Assembly: GCF_040436345.1 (NCBI RefSeq)
Contig: NC_133215.1
Location: 21,874,806 to 21,938,805 of the forward strand
Length of the DNA stretch: 64,000 nt
Direction of reading: 5' to 3'
Origin: Pagrus major
Taxonomy: Eukaryota; Chordata; Actinopteri; Spariformes; Sparidae
Part shown: piece after piece, positions 25,627-42,260 of the stretch
How positions within the stretch are numbered: the first letter of the stretch is position 1
How the letters are laid out: each line of letters opens with the position of its first letter
Notes under the pieces: model-generated
The model's input: only the letters and a program-made list of their open reading frames with translations
What the model was told of the DNA's origin: nothing
The model's database searches: none
Position numbers and translations under genes: made by a program

Positions 25627-25928
25627 TTAAAGGAGCGGTACGTAAGAGTTTCAGAATGTGAATGTGAAAAAATAGCAGTTTTGAACTTATGACCCCTATG
25701 TATTGTGTTGCAGATATATCTACTGGAGTTAGCATTCGGTCCAAAGCTCCTGTGCACCAACACACCGCTGCTTCTCTGAGCTCTGGACCGCTAGATGCAC
25801 GGCTTACTGAGCTAACTAGCTAACGTAAAGCTGGCAGGGATTAGTGGTCACTCGAGTGATATGCTGCTCTCTATTAAGTTCGAGCATGAATTTGAACGGT
25901 GGCCAATTCTTACATATTGCACCTTTAA
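25627..25928. mobile_element. MITE-like element with TTAAAGG termini
   Basis: The left end 'ttaaaggagcggtacgtaag' (25627-25646) and the reverse complement of the right end (25909-25928) match at 16 of 20 positions. 302 bp, non-coding, related by its termini to the elements at 13689 and 46180. Confidence 0.75.
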
Positions 25929-26074
25929 ATCATGGTTTAGCAGTTGAGGGTGGTTTCAAATTCTACTCTACTGAGTAATTCATACTGAGTTCACCTGATT
26001 CACTTTTGAATAGGAAATAAACTGATGAGAAAATCCAAAATTGATTCCACTCTCATGTCCTTTCATGAAATACA

Positions 26075-26396
26075 AGGCTGCAGCAAGCAGGCAGTTAGCT
26101 TAGCACAGATTTAAGACGTGTAATGGGGGATATGGCAACATTTTACACTTCATGAGATGAGTATTAACTAGTGAGCTTTAGAGGTGATTGTAGACACATT
26201 TTGTTACTTTTGGACAGGGCCAGGCTAGTTGTTTCTCCTGTTTCCAGTCAGGTAACCAGCTGCTGGCTGTATCGTCATGGCAAACATACTGTATGATATT
26301 CAAATATATTAGAAGTTAGATTATTATCTAACTCTCCGCAAGAAAGCCAATAAGTGTATTTCCCTAAATGTCAAACTGTTGCTTTAAGTGAAGGAA
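26075..26396. repeat. Dispersed teleost repeat, copy 1
   Basis: Contains 'cagttagcttagcacaga', 'gacagggccaggctag' and 'ccgcaagaaagccaataag', ending in 'gttgctttaa'. Related segments are at 27230-27545 and 59875-60215. Non-coding. Confidence 0.6.
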
Positions 26397-27229
26397 CTGA
26401 ATGCTTCTACAAACATTGAAAAGTAATTGTAAGAACCATTCTAGCAAAACTATTGCACACTTCCTGATTAAATTAGGAGCAAATTCGCTGACCTGACTGT
26501 GACTCAGGCTCTGGTTTGAATATCTGCTTGGAGAAAAGTTTTCAGAGCTCCAAGGATAGACCGGCCCGTGTGAGACAATTTATAATTGTCTGATACCCTG
26601 CTAAACAATGCAGATAGTGTAGAATTAAACCATACAACTTCTCGCTGCTTACATACAGTACATGATTCTCCTGTCTAAATAGACTGGTCGACTTCATAAC
26701 ACATGATTAGTTTTACATCTCTGCCAGACTTCTGATTCACGCCCGTTCGGCATCAGTGCAGAAACTGAAAACAGCAGCAGTCACAGGACTTGCAGAACTC
26801 CCCCTGTACCATGACCAGCGGAGGATTAAAATAGATGGGCCATGACTTTGTCTCCTTGGTCACACTATTAGAGCTATGACTGACAGCTTCCTGAGGTGGT
26901 TTCTGCCTTTAAATTGAGAGTCATGACTCCAGTCCTCAACTTTTAATGCGTTTTTCAGTGGCACGCTCGTCTGACAGGTGGCCGCAGAACAAAGATGATT
27001 GTTAGAGAGGACTTGCCAGCTAGCTTAATTTCTTTAAAGCTAAAGTGGGTTCAACAAAGGAACATCCTGGTTGAACACAGGTCAGTTTAAGTAGGTAAGT
27101 AAGTGAAGAGTTATTCTTTAGTTTGTAGGGTTACAGGTGGTAACAAGATTAGTTCGACTGTTAATAATTAAAAATAAGACTGATAGGAGAAGTTCAAAAC
27201 CACTCTGTCCGTTAAATATGAAGCTGGAG

Positions 27230-27545
27230 ACGCTTAGCTTAGCATATGCTGGGAACTGTGGGAAACAGCTAGCCTAGCTCTGTCCAAAAGGTAACAGAAG
27301 TCACCTACCAGCACCTCCAAAGCTCACTTATTGCTAGTACTTTCTATGATATTTCATAATATTGTAACTAATTTGTTTAATCCGTACAAAAACCAAAGTG
27401 TAAAACAACAAGTTGTGCTTCTTTTGTTGGGTTTTGTGCCTGATGCTGATGTGCCTGGCCAGGAGCAGTGACTTCCCGGAGTCTCTGCTGCCAAAGCTAA
27501 GCTAACCAGCTGCTAGCTGTCGCTTCATATGTCCTGTACAGACGT
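27230..27545. repeat. Dispersed teleost repeat, copy 2
   Basis: Shares 'cagctagcctagctctgtcc', 'cctaccagcacctccaaagc' and 'gtttaatccgtacaaaaacc' with the family seen at 59875-60215, and 'agctaagctaaccagctgct' near its right edge. Non-coding. Confidence 0.65.
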
Positions 27546-29120
27546 GATAGTGGGGTCGATTTTCGTCAGGAAAAAAGCAGATACTCAAAATGTTGAGCTA
27601 CTCCGTCAAGAGGTGTTACCTCAACCATCTTTCCACCTGGGCACACAGTTTATCTGTGTGTATGTTGGCAAGTTCATGAAGAAATCCTGCCTTCAGGAAT
27701 AACATTGATTTTGGAGTCATTGCTGATCTGAAGGCGGTTTGCTTTTGTGAAGGAAACATACGTTTGTCAGGATGGAAATCAACTCAATGAATCACAAAAT
27801 ATGCCAAATTTTCCAGAGGCTGGTGATGATTTAGTTATGGGGAGGAACATGAGCGATGAACAGCTGGGGATGTTTACTGTGTCTGTAACTTAGACTCATC
27901 TGTCTCTCCCTTGTTAGGAGTGTGCATGTTGTAGCAACTGCATTAGGGCACTGATGAGACCTGCCAAATCGCCGAGGGGTGTGCATTTGTACACTCAAAC
28001 TGAAGAACATTGCTTGTCAAGGCAGTGGAAACACCCAACATTTGTCACATGGCACAATCTAAACGGGGGATGAAGAAGAAGGTTGTCTGCTCAGCTAGAT
28101 CTTTCAACTTGGAAAATTTGATCATTTTGAGTCTTAGTTTTAGTTTAAAGTCAAGAGGCTCAGAGATTTATTCGTCAGATACACTGTCATACACAGCGCA
28201 GTGAAATAAGTTACAGTCTTTATAGGCTTTGGAAAGTGCAAGTCAAGAAAAATACATTATTCAAGTAAAGAACATTATAAAGAATAAATTTAAGCAAAAG
28301 GAAATAGCGTTGGGATGAAATATAGTCAAAGTGTACAATAGTTGCAGAATAGTTACCAGATACAGCTTAAAGCATTTTCATCTGTGTTGGGTCTGTCAGT
28401 GATGTGCAGGTTTAAAACAAATCACTTTTCTCAAGTTGAAAATCAGTTATAGATTACCTCCTGATCATGAGTATCAGTATAGATTTAACTAATTCATTAC
28501 AATATTTTTTCTCAGCACTTGAAAACACCACAGTAAAAGTGAGAAACCATGTGCGATGTTTGCCATTTTAGCTCTGAGCACACATATGTGGACAGTAATA
28601 GCAGGAACCTACCGCTGCCTATCAAATTTCTTTCATCAAACGAGGCCTCTGTGTTAGGGCAGGTGTGGCTGAAAACCTGTGGTTGAAAAGGAAGACAGCG
28701 AGGGGGGAGGAGGAGGAGGGGGAGGAGGCCAACCCTCATGTGAGCTGCCCTTAAAACAATAATCCTGCTTTCACCCTCGACTCGAACCATTCTTTCCAAG
28801 TGATCATATCCTCATCAGTCCCATGTCAGCACCATGTGGTTAGAAATAATAGTCAGAGGGAGACAGTCCACCTGAAGTCAAGATGAAGCATTCAGAATGA
28901 GAAAACAATCAAATGAACCTTTAAAAGCCATGGAAACACATTTTCTCAGGTTATGGGGTGTGTTCACTCTCTCTGACAGCTGCTATTATCTTACTATTTG
29001 CTTAATACACTCCACTTTAATTCTCTGCGTTGGCACCTACCTTGGTCTGGAAAAACAGAGGGAATTCCTGCCCCCTCCTTATTTTTTTTTTTTCCCCCAG
29101 AGGTGGAGGTCTTTTTAATG
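27546..29120. other. Non-coding DNA upstream of the CCN gene
   Basis: No gene seen. A G-rich purine stretch at 28702-28728 with runs of six and five guanines could form a G-quadruplex. Confidence 0.5.
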
Positions 29121-29174
29121 CTGTCTGGCCCCGGCTGAATATATTTACTTAGTGTTGGGAAGGTGGTGGCCACA

Positions 29175-29450
29175 AAGGCAGGAATGTGCCTAAGTGTGAC
29201 TTGAAAGCGGCTGTTACATTTTAATTTTAAACCCATAAAATAAATACAGAGCGGCCCTGCGATTTTTTATGAATGGCTGCATTCATTCCAAACCACGCCC
29301 ACTAATCAGCGCACTCACTCCGTGGTGAAGCCACGCCCCCTGAATGTCGGGGCTGTTGCCTGCGCGCTGATTGGTCGGGGGGCGGGGCTTCCTAGAGGCT
29401 CACCAGCGGGTATAAAGTAGAGTTTAGACGCTTTCCTCGGTAGAATAACA
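29175..29450 (+). promoter_or_regulatory. Promoter of the ccn1-like gene
   Basis: A TATA box (TATAAA, 29411-29416) lies about 170 bases before the start codon, placing transcription start near 29440. Upstream are a GC box (29379-29388), an inverted CCAAT box (ATTGG, 29370-29374) and two CACGCCC motifs (near 29294 and 29331). Two TEAD-type sites are GGAATGT at 29181-29187 and CATTCC at 29284-29289. CCN1 genes are established YAP/TEAD targets, so these sites are plausible, but binding is inferred. I found no clear CArG box. Confidence 0.7.
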
Positions 29451-29582
29451 AGGAATACGCTTCAAACGACACTGAAACTCAGTGTGAAACAACTTTAGAC
29501 TAACAATCTACCAGCAGATTGAAGCTTAAGGATATTATTTTATCTTCACTGGTATTTTTCTTCAATTTATCACAGGCTAATC

Positions 29583-32500
29583 ATGGCGTTTCTGATATAC
29601 CTGACTCTCCTGACAACAGCCGTCATCACACAGGTAAGATGTTTCTCTCCTGACTGAAGCTCCTCTCTGAGCCAAAAAAGTCTGCGTACAGAAATAAAAG
29701 ATTCAGATTAGTGCAATGTGTAATCTGTCATGGATAATGTTGTCAAAATGTGATTAAACTTTGACCTCCAGGCAGGGTACGAACGGCATAAACATCCCCT
29801 GGTGTAAACAAACCTCAAAATGTATTTTTAGAAAAGCTCTCAGACTCGTTTCATCTTCAAAGACTCAGTCCTCATTAACCAAACATCAGATTAACTGTGA
29901 TGACTTTATGGCTGTCAGCCTATAAAGTGGATTCAATACAAAGTTTGGCAAATAAAGTTTAGGTGAGGTTATTATCACTTTATTGCCGCTTATAAAATAA
30001 TGAAAAGTTGGCTGACCCTGCTGGTAATCAGCATGTCTGCTCACGTCCTCCTTTTTGAAGCACAGTGACAAGTTAATTCCTACAAACAGTAACAAGTTGG
30101 CTCTAGTGCTGAGAGATGACTCAAATCACGAGCCAGCAGGAGACTGTGTATAAACTCTGAACTGTCTAGACATTCAAGGCTGACTGGCCAGCAGTGACTT
30201 GACTTACAGTAGAGAGAGGCATGTAGAAATCAGTCACAGTGTGTGTGGATAATACAAAATAAAAAAATGAGTGTACCAGAGCTCTTCCTCACGGGGGAAG
30301 AAAAGCTGGAACTAGTGCACTGAACACCCCTCATGATGACTTTGGCACTCTGGTTGCCAAAAAGCTGTTTTATGTCTGGATTTTCCAATCAAGTTCTCTA
30401 TGTGTGGCACAGAATTGTCAAGGCTGTGGAGCTTGACCTCATTTGTCTTGTCTGACCATATGATCTCCCTCTCTGCGCCCTCCAGGTGACTGCTAGCTGC
30501 CCAGCAGTGTGTGAGTGCCCCAGCGAGCCCCGGCTTTGTCCTCCAGGAGTTAGCGCTGTGCCAGATGGATGTGGCTGCTGCAAGGTGTGCGCTGCGCAGC
30601 TTAACCAGGACTGCAGCCCCGTGAGGCCTTGCGATCACCACAAAGGGCTGGAGTGTAATTACGGCAACGATGTGACCATGGCCTGGGGCATCTGTCGAGG
30701 TGAGAGAGAAGGGAGCGATGTTACTGGGAGAGAAGGAATTTCACTTAGGAAAAAAGCTGCTTTCTAGTACAGCTACTTGCACTGCTCCCATATTCATATC
30801 AACCTATTCTAGATTATTTCTGTATTCTATATTTTAAATGAATATTGTGTATGTGCTGTAAAAGGTGCTACAATGTACAAAGATATCCCAGAAATGTGTG
30901 TTAATTGACCCTCCTCTCCATAAAGCCAAAGCCATTACATCTCAGTGATCAAACAACATGTAACCTTGCATATCCGGGAACAAGACAGGATGTATTTTAA
31001 TGAGTAGTCAATGTTTTATGGCAGCAGCAGGGAGTTTCAGAGATAAAAATACACTGTCCATCTGCACCATGCCGGTGCTGCCCCACTAACTATGAATAGC
31101 TGGTTCTTCCATGCATTGGAGACAAGGAGTCTGACACTTCCTGTGTCCTTATTTCCACTGACCTTTCATTCTTAGTGGTAACCTGTGTGGTTTTGTAAAC
31201 TGGTGCAATGTGAAGTCATTGTGTGTGTTTTGGCAAAGCCAGGAGAAGATTTGCTCAGCAGGGATCGTTTCAGCTGTTGGAATAAGTCAATGTGGTGAAT
31301 TCCTGTGAACATACCCGCTGTAAGCGGAAGCATCATCATTGGTCCCTGTAGACTTTAAAGCATGTCCTGTAGAGCGATGTATCTCTGGGATGGTGCCAGG
31401 AATACCCCTAGTTGCCCTGTGGTTAATGCATAACAACAACCAGTTTGTGTACTTAATTTGGGTGTCATTAAAGCTGAGTGAAATGTGTCTTTCTAGCAAA
31501 ATCAGAGGGACGCACATGCGAGTATAATGGCAGGATCTACCAGAATGGCGAGAGCTTCCGTGCCGGCTGCAAACACCAGTGTACCTGCATCGATGGCGCG
31601 GTCGGCTGCGCTCCTCTCTGTAGCAACAAGCTGCCACCTGCCTCACCATCCTGCCCCTACCCACGACTGGTCAGGATACCCGGGCAGTGCTGCTTCAGCG
31701 TCGACTGCCATAAGGGCACCTGGCGGCTCCCACCTAAGCATCAGGTTTGTTTTTTTCATGTAATGACCAGGAAACGAACCAACAAATAGGAATTTATTCA
31801 GCAATACCAAGTGATGGAGGTACAATCCATCATCTTCCACTGTGGCATTCTTACGATGTAGAAAACAAAGGTGACTGGGATGAATTATTTATACAAAAAC
31901 CGAAATAAAAAAATGTTGATCAACCAATCAGCTGATCGACAGTTTATTTCAGCTCTTCATTACAGTATGTTCCAGTTTTAGACTAAGTGCATATGCTGAT
32001 CAGTTCCCTGCAGAGTGCATGGACAAGGAAGTGTGGACACCAACTTGTTTACTTATTTCTGAGAAGCACATTGATCATATCTCTTGATAATAGAATGAGA
32101 GTTGTCCGTGATTAAAAGATTATGAAGGTTGGGTGAAAATGAGATATGAGACTAGATACTGTTCAACAAGTGCTATAATAACGACAAAGATTTATAGGTC
32201 TGTAGGTTCAAAGAATTAAAGTGTTTCTCCTCTGACTGACTACCCTGGAGTAAGCCTTTGATAGTCAGGGCGCCATGGTGTGAGTAACACTGTGAAAAAA
32301 CAAACAACACATAGACATGACTGCGGTACAGATGAATCCCCAGTAAACAGCGCTGTCTCCTCTAATCTTTTCTCTTATCACAGGTGCCTCCAGCACAACA
32401 ACACCTGCCCACACCTCAGCACCATCCTGCCCCGCACCAGCCTGACAACGAGCTAGCCAACGAGCTTGCTGACGTCAAGTCCAGCGGCTGGGAGAATGAA

Positions 32501-34310
32501 CATGGCTACAAACACCTGCCTGGTAAGGGACAGAGAGACTGAGAGAGGAATATTTAGTATTTATTACCATGGTGTGACTCACATTTTAGTTTTGTCACAT
32601 CCTCTTTGAACACTTTATACACAAATGTTGTTGTTTATAACCTTTTATTCTAGGATTTTGCAATCTAAGTAATACGAAAGTAATCATGAGAAGTGAGTTT
32701 TATAGCCTAATCCAGTAGTTCTCTGAGATTTAAGCTAACAAATGTGTCCATTTATGACCATTTGTCATTATTTGTTATTGTTGTGTTCTATCCTGTTAAT
32801 CCTCCTGCGACCGCTCAGATTTGAAAGTGATCCCTTGATGGGGTGCCAAGTTACCACCAGGTTGGGAACCATTGACCTAATTAATTGATTGATTGATTGA
32901 TTTTTCTTTTTCTTCCCCCCTCCTCCGTTTCTCTGACGCTCCCCAGAGTGGAATCACCTGAAAGAGAAGAAGTGTCCAGTCCAGACCACTGAGTGGTCCC
33001 AGTGCTCCCGCAGCTGTGGGATGGGCGTGTCTTCTCGTATCACCAACAAGAACCCCCAGTGCAAGCTGGAGAGAGAGACGAGAATCTGCACCGTACGGCC
33101 ATGCCAGGGCCTCACTGCCCCCACCAAGGTGAAGTAGGCTAAAGGAGACATAAACAGCCATAGAGCATAGGTCACATATCCATGACTTCTTATCATAACA
33201 ATTTATCTCTCACACAGTGAAACCTGAATGCCTCATGATAACACTTATCAATACGGCACCTCTTATCTGTCCATGTCTGACTACGCGTGGAAAAACAATA
33301 CCTGCACATTTTTCTGCTTCCTTGTTTCACTCTTTAGACGTCAATTCTGTGAAGCAAAGAATGAATAATTAGATGCTCTGGCCCTGTGTAAATATGCTCT
33401 TAGTGCTAAAGCCATCTTTATCCCGAGCTTAAGAACAGAGATTATCTTAGCGGTACTTTTGGGAAGCTCTACATCCAGTGGGAACTGGGCAGTGCTGATT
33501 TACTCAGCGGTGTTTTGGTGGCAGGCAGGCGCCTTTTTAAATATAGTCCCCCACCCCCGGCATTCCTGCCAAGCAACTGTCCATAGCTAGGCCCCGTCTG
33601 TGTACTCAGAGTCGAGGGAAGTGGTGTGTCTATATTAATCCTCCACGTTGGACACACACTGAGTGATCTTTTCTCTAGTCTGCTGAGTTAAAATCTCTGG
33701 TGCCAGGAAAGATCACAGGTGTCGGTGAGTTTAACAGAATAAACAAATGTTAAATAAATTGTTAATTTTAAAATTAATCACTTAATCGCAATCCCTGTTT
33801 TGGCATAACATGTTGAAGTGTGGCCCTCTTTATGTGAAGCTAATGAGTCTGAGTGCAAAGCAGCTTAAATCTGCTGTTATGTAAAAGGACAGGGCAGATA
33901 GAAGTCAACCTTTATTAGATTTTACAAAACTTGTTTTGGGGAATTTTGCGATTAAGGCCAATTAGAAAGAAAAGACTGTGACATTCATATTTTTACTTCC
34001 ACAGAAAGGGAAGAAGTGCACCCCAGCCCAGAAAGCCCCAGAGCCCACCCGCCTGTCCTATGGAGAATGTGTGAGTGTCCGCCTCTACCGGCCCAATTAC
34101 TGCGGCGTGTGCACGGATGGACGGTGCTGCTCGCCACGTCGCACACGCACCGTCCCCGTGACCTTTGTCTGCCCGGACGGCGAGCGTTTCCAGAGGTCGG
34201 CCATGTTCATCCAGTCATGTAAATGCAGCGACGACTGCGGCCACCTGAATGAAGTGGCCCTCCCTCCGCAGCACTGGATGTACGGAGATACACACAAGTT
34301 CATAGACTAG
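29583..34310 (+). CDS. ccn1-like: CCN-family matricellular protein, CCN1/CYR61-like, six coding exons
   Basis: Coding exons: 29583-29633, 30486-30699, 31497-31744, 32384-32522, 32947-33128 and 34005-34310. All junctions are GT-AG and in frame, giving 379 residues (human CCN1 has 381). Exon by exon: signal peptide (about 1-20); IGFBP domain (22-88) with 12 cysteines and the GCGCCKVC motif (45-52); VWC (96-162, 10 cysteines); a His/Pro/Gln-rich hinge (172-217); TSP1 (227-270, 6 cysteines, WSQC at 234-237); and the C-terminal cystine knot (283-379, 10 cysteines). All 38 family cysteines are present. The VWC segment [14 protein letters not shown] (113-126), which in human CCN1 contains the alpha-v-beta-3 integrin site, is kept, including its Asp. 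This favours CCN1 over CCN2, although the cystine knot also has CCN2-like features ([13 protein letters not shown]). The protein is secreted, binds integrins and heparan sulfate, and acts in adhesion and growth. Teleosts have several ccn1 paralogues; which one this is needs a tree. Confidence 0.93.
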
Positions 34311-34972
34311 TACGGAGGAGTTTTTTTAATTTTAGTGTAAAGACTTTCTTGATGAAGGAAGATGCTTCAAGACTACGAGCCTTTCTTCTCATCTGGCTCC
34401 GAGTGAGTGAAGACCACAGGCACCCATGAAGGGCCGCCTCGGTTCACAACCATAAAGGCAACTCTTATTGTAATACTATTGTGTGACCGGAGTGGATTGT
34501 ACACTCGCCTGCTCCTGTTCAGACGTGGGACCTAAATTAGAGCCCTGAAGCACCCCTGCACTTCCTACACTCTGGACTGATTGCTGGTTTAGGTGTTGAG
34601 GATATTTTTTTTTCTTTTTTGAGAACCTCAATTCAGCCTGAGAGGAGAACGAGCAACAAAGCACTTTGATTAGCACTGAAACTTTAACTATGACAGCAGT
34701 GCACAAGGATCACCTCACCTGCAGCAACAGCCAGACATACTGTGATTGTGGATGACTACATATCCCACAATGCACTGTGCTACTCAGTGACAAGCAAAAG
34801 AGTAACTTTTACAGCTTTATGAACATTAGCAGACTTATTTGGCATGCTGACATGACAACCCATGAGACACATGTATACACAGCACTGAATGACTGTTTTG
34901 TGATAACGCAATCTTGAACCAACAGGCGTTCAGCGAGGACTGGACCAATGCCAACTGATTTCTTGTTTGTGC

Positions 34973-34978
34973 ATTAAA
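34973..34978 (+). terminator. Possible proximal poly(A) signal of the ccn1-like gene
   Basis: ATTAAA variant about 660 bases after the stop codon. Confidence 0.35.
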
Positions 34979-35401
34979 TGCAGTGTAGAGAAATGTCTTA
35001 CACAAACCTGTTATTTTGGATCACACTGTACTCTGTACATATATTTTCTTTATTTGGATCCAAGTTTGCATTTCGTCACATTTATACACATTCTCTGGAT
35101 GTAGACACGACAGCGAGGCTGTCACGTTTTGTAGTTGCTTCATCCATGTGATAAAACTGGCTGCTGAGCTCCAGTTTCATGTGGTTTTATTTTAAGTCAA
35201 CTTGTACCGTTTCAAACTTGGCAGCCAGTTCAAAGTGGCTGCTTGGGAAAACAGTGGCTATGTCTTCATACTATGCAGATAGCACCCTCTGCTTGTGAGG
35301 TTTATTAACTGCAACACAAAGATTGTATTTTATGATTCGCTGTACTGTTACTGTATGTTTAATGTACCATCCAACACACTAAATGTTTGAAACTAGGTCA
35401 A

Positions 35402-35407
35402 ATTAAA
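35402..35407 (+). terminator. Possible distal poly(A) signal of the ccn1-like gene
   Basis: ATTAAA variant about 1.1 kb after the stop codon, only 34 bases from the opposing ddx39a signal. It would give a 3' UTR typical in length for an immediate-early CCN gene. Confidence 0.45.
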
Positions 35408-35440
35408 TCAAAACAACACCATTACATAAGGTATAAAAAC

Positions 35441-35446
35441 TTTATT
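35441..35446 (-). terminator. Poly(A) signal of ddx39a
   Basis: AATAAA on the minus strand, 213 bases beyond the ddx39a stop codon. Confidence 0.7.
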
Positions 35447-35658
35447 TCTTCAACCAAAAACAATATATCCATGGGTTTAACAAGGAAAACACTAAAGCAC
35501 TCTGCAAAGACAGGATAAAATTACAAAAAAAAGTTTTATCATTATGAATTTGCCAACATTTATGGTGGGAGGGGGGGACTTTAAAATAAAAGTTGAGGGT
35601 TTTTTCTCCACCAAAACACAGCAACACCAAGGGCCGTACACATCTTCACTGGAAAGAC

Positions 35659-41180
<5,522 letters not shown>

Positions 41181-42108
41181 CTGTATGAACAGGATGTAAA
41201 TCTTTGTCTCACAACTGCTCTCAACCATTGACTGTGTTAAAGTCCCCTTTAACGTCCAAGCTCATGTTTGAGGAGAAGGCCAGGTGGTCTTTCACTTTAA
41301 GTAATAATTGGATATTGGAATATCTGGTACTGCCATTTTAAGGGTATTACTTGTGTCCATATTAGAAATACGCAAATGTATGAATTGGCTGTGTGTTATA
41401 AATTCGCTGTTAACGAAACAGTTTTAAAAAATGTTGATACAACCTTAACACGACGATGAACTTAAACCCAACAGCTGTCTCGAGCATTAGCCAAGTTAGC
41501 AGCCGGGTTCAAGGATCACTTGGCTAGCGTTAGCAGGCCGCAGTCGCAGTTCACATCAAAGTGAATTAATTCTTGAGGAGAAGATGTTAACATTGCCCTG
41601 TGTGTACTGACTTGAACTACCAATGTGGTAAATAGCATCTGTCTGACTATTACCACAACGCCGACCCAAAAGGATCCCACACGAGACGGCACGTCCATAA
41701 ACAATGGAGACCCCGTCCTTCTCCTTCATTCAAACCGGCTAGTTAGCAAGCTAGCAGCTAACAGTTGAACGGGACGCACGAATTACTTTTAACAAGCATT
41801 AAAGCTTCGTGACTAACTTCTCTAACATTACATCGTTAATTAAATGATATTGTATAGTGGTCGAGCTCTCAGAAAAATAAAAATACCCACAATAATTAGT
41901 TAGACAGCTAAAGGTAATTGGCTAAGCGAACTCCGAACGAAGCTAATATAAATGCGGCTAGCATGTCCTGCTACAAAAGCAACACCTCAACGCCCCAACG
42001 TTAGATACCGCTGCAGAATACTCAAAACATTTCCCCATTATTAACAATTACATACATTTACAAACTGGCGAGTCTGGCGTGAAAAGTACGCAGGCACCGC
42101 AATATTAC

Positions 42109-42260
42109 CTTGCTGTGATATTTTGTGTCCCGCCGATGTCAATGTGCGTGATACTGGCGAGTTTGCGAGTGAACTTCTTCTTCTGTAGGTTTAACGGCAG
42201 GCTGCACGCTTGGTGACGCACTACCGCCCCCTCCTGGAAGTAATCGACTGCTACAGTGTG
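42109..42260 (-). promoter_or_regulatory. Non-coding first exon and promoter of ddx39a
   Basis: On the minus strand a splice donor (AAG|GTAATA) ends a leader exon at 42109; the intron to the coding start is 928 bases (41181-42108). Just upstream are an ATF/CREB-like TGACGCA (42214-42220) and a GC-rich CCGCCCCCTC (about 42224-42233). Transcription start is probably near 42180-42210, but is not visible directly. Confidence 0.6.

Noticed and set aside
30312..30641. 109-codon minus-strand frame over the CCN IGFBP exon
   Set aside because: Antisense shadow of a real, cysteine-rich coding exon.
29583..34310. Identification of the CCN gene as CCN2 (ctgf)
   Set aside because: The VWC integrin segment and the C-terminal HKF-x-D ending are CCN1-like, although parts of the cystine knot resemble CCN2.
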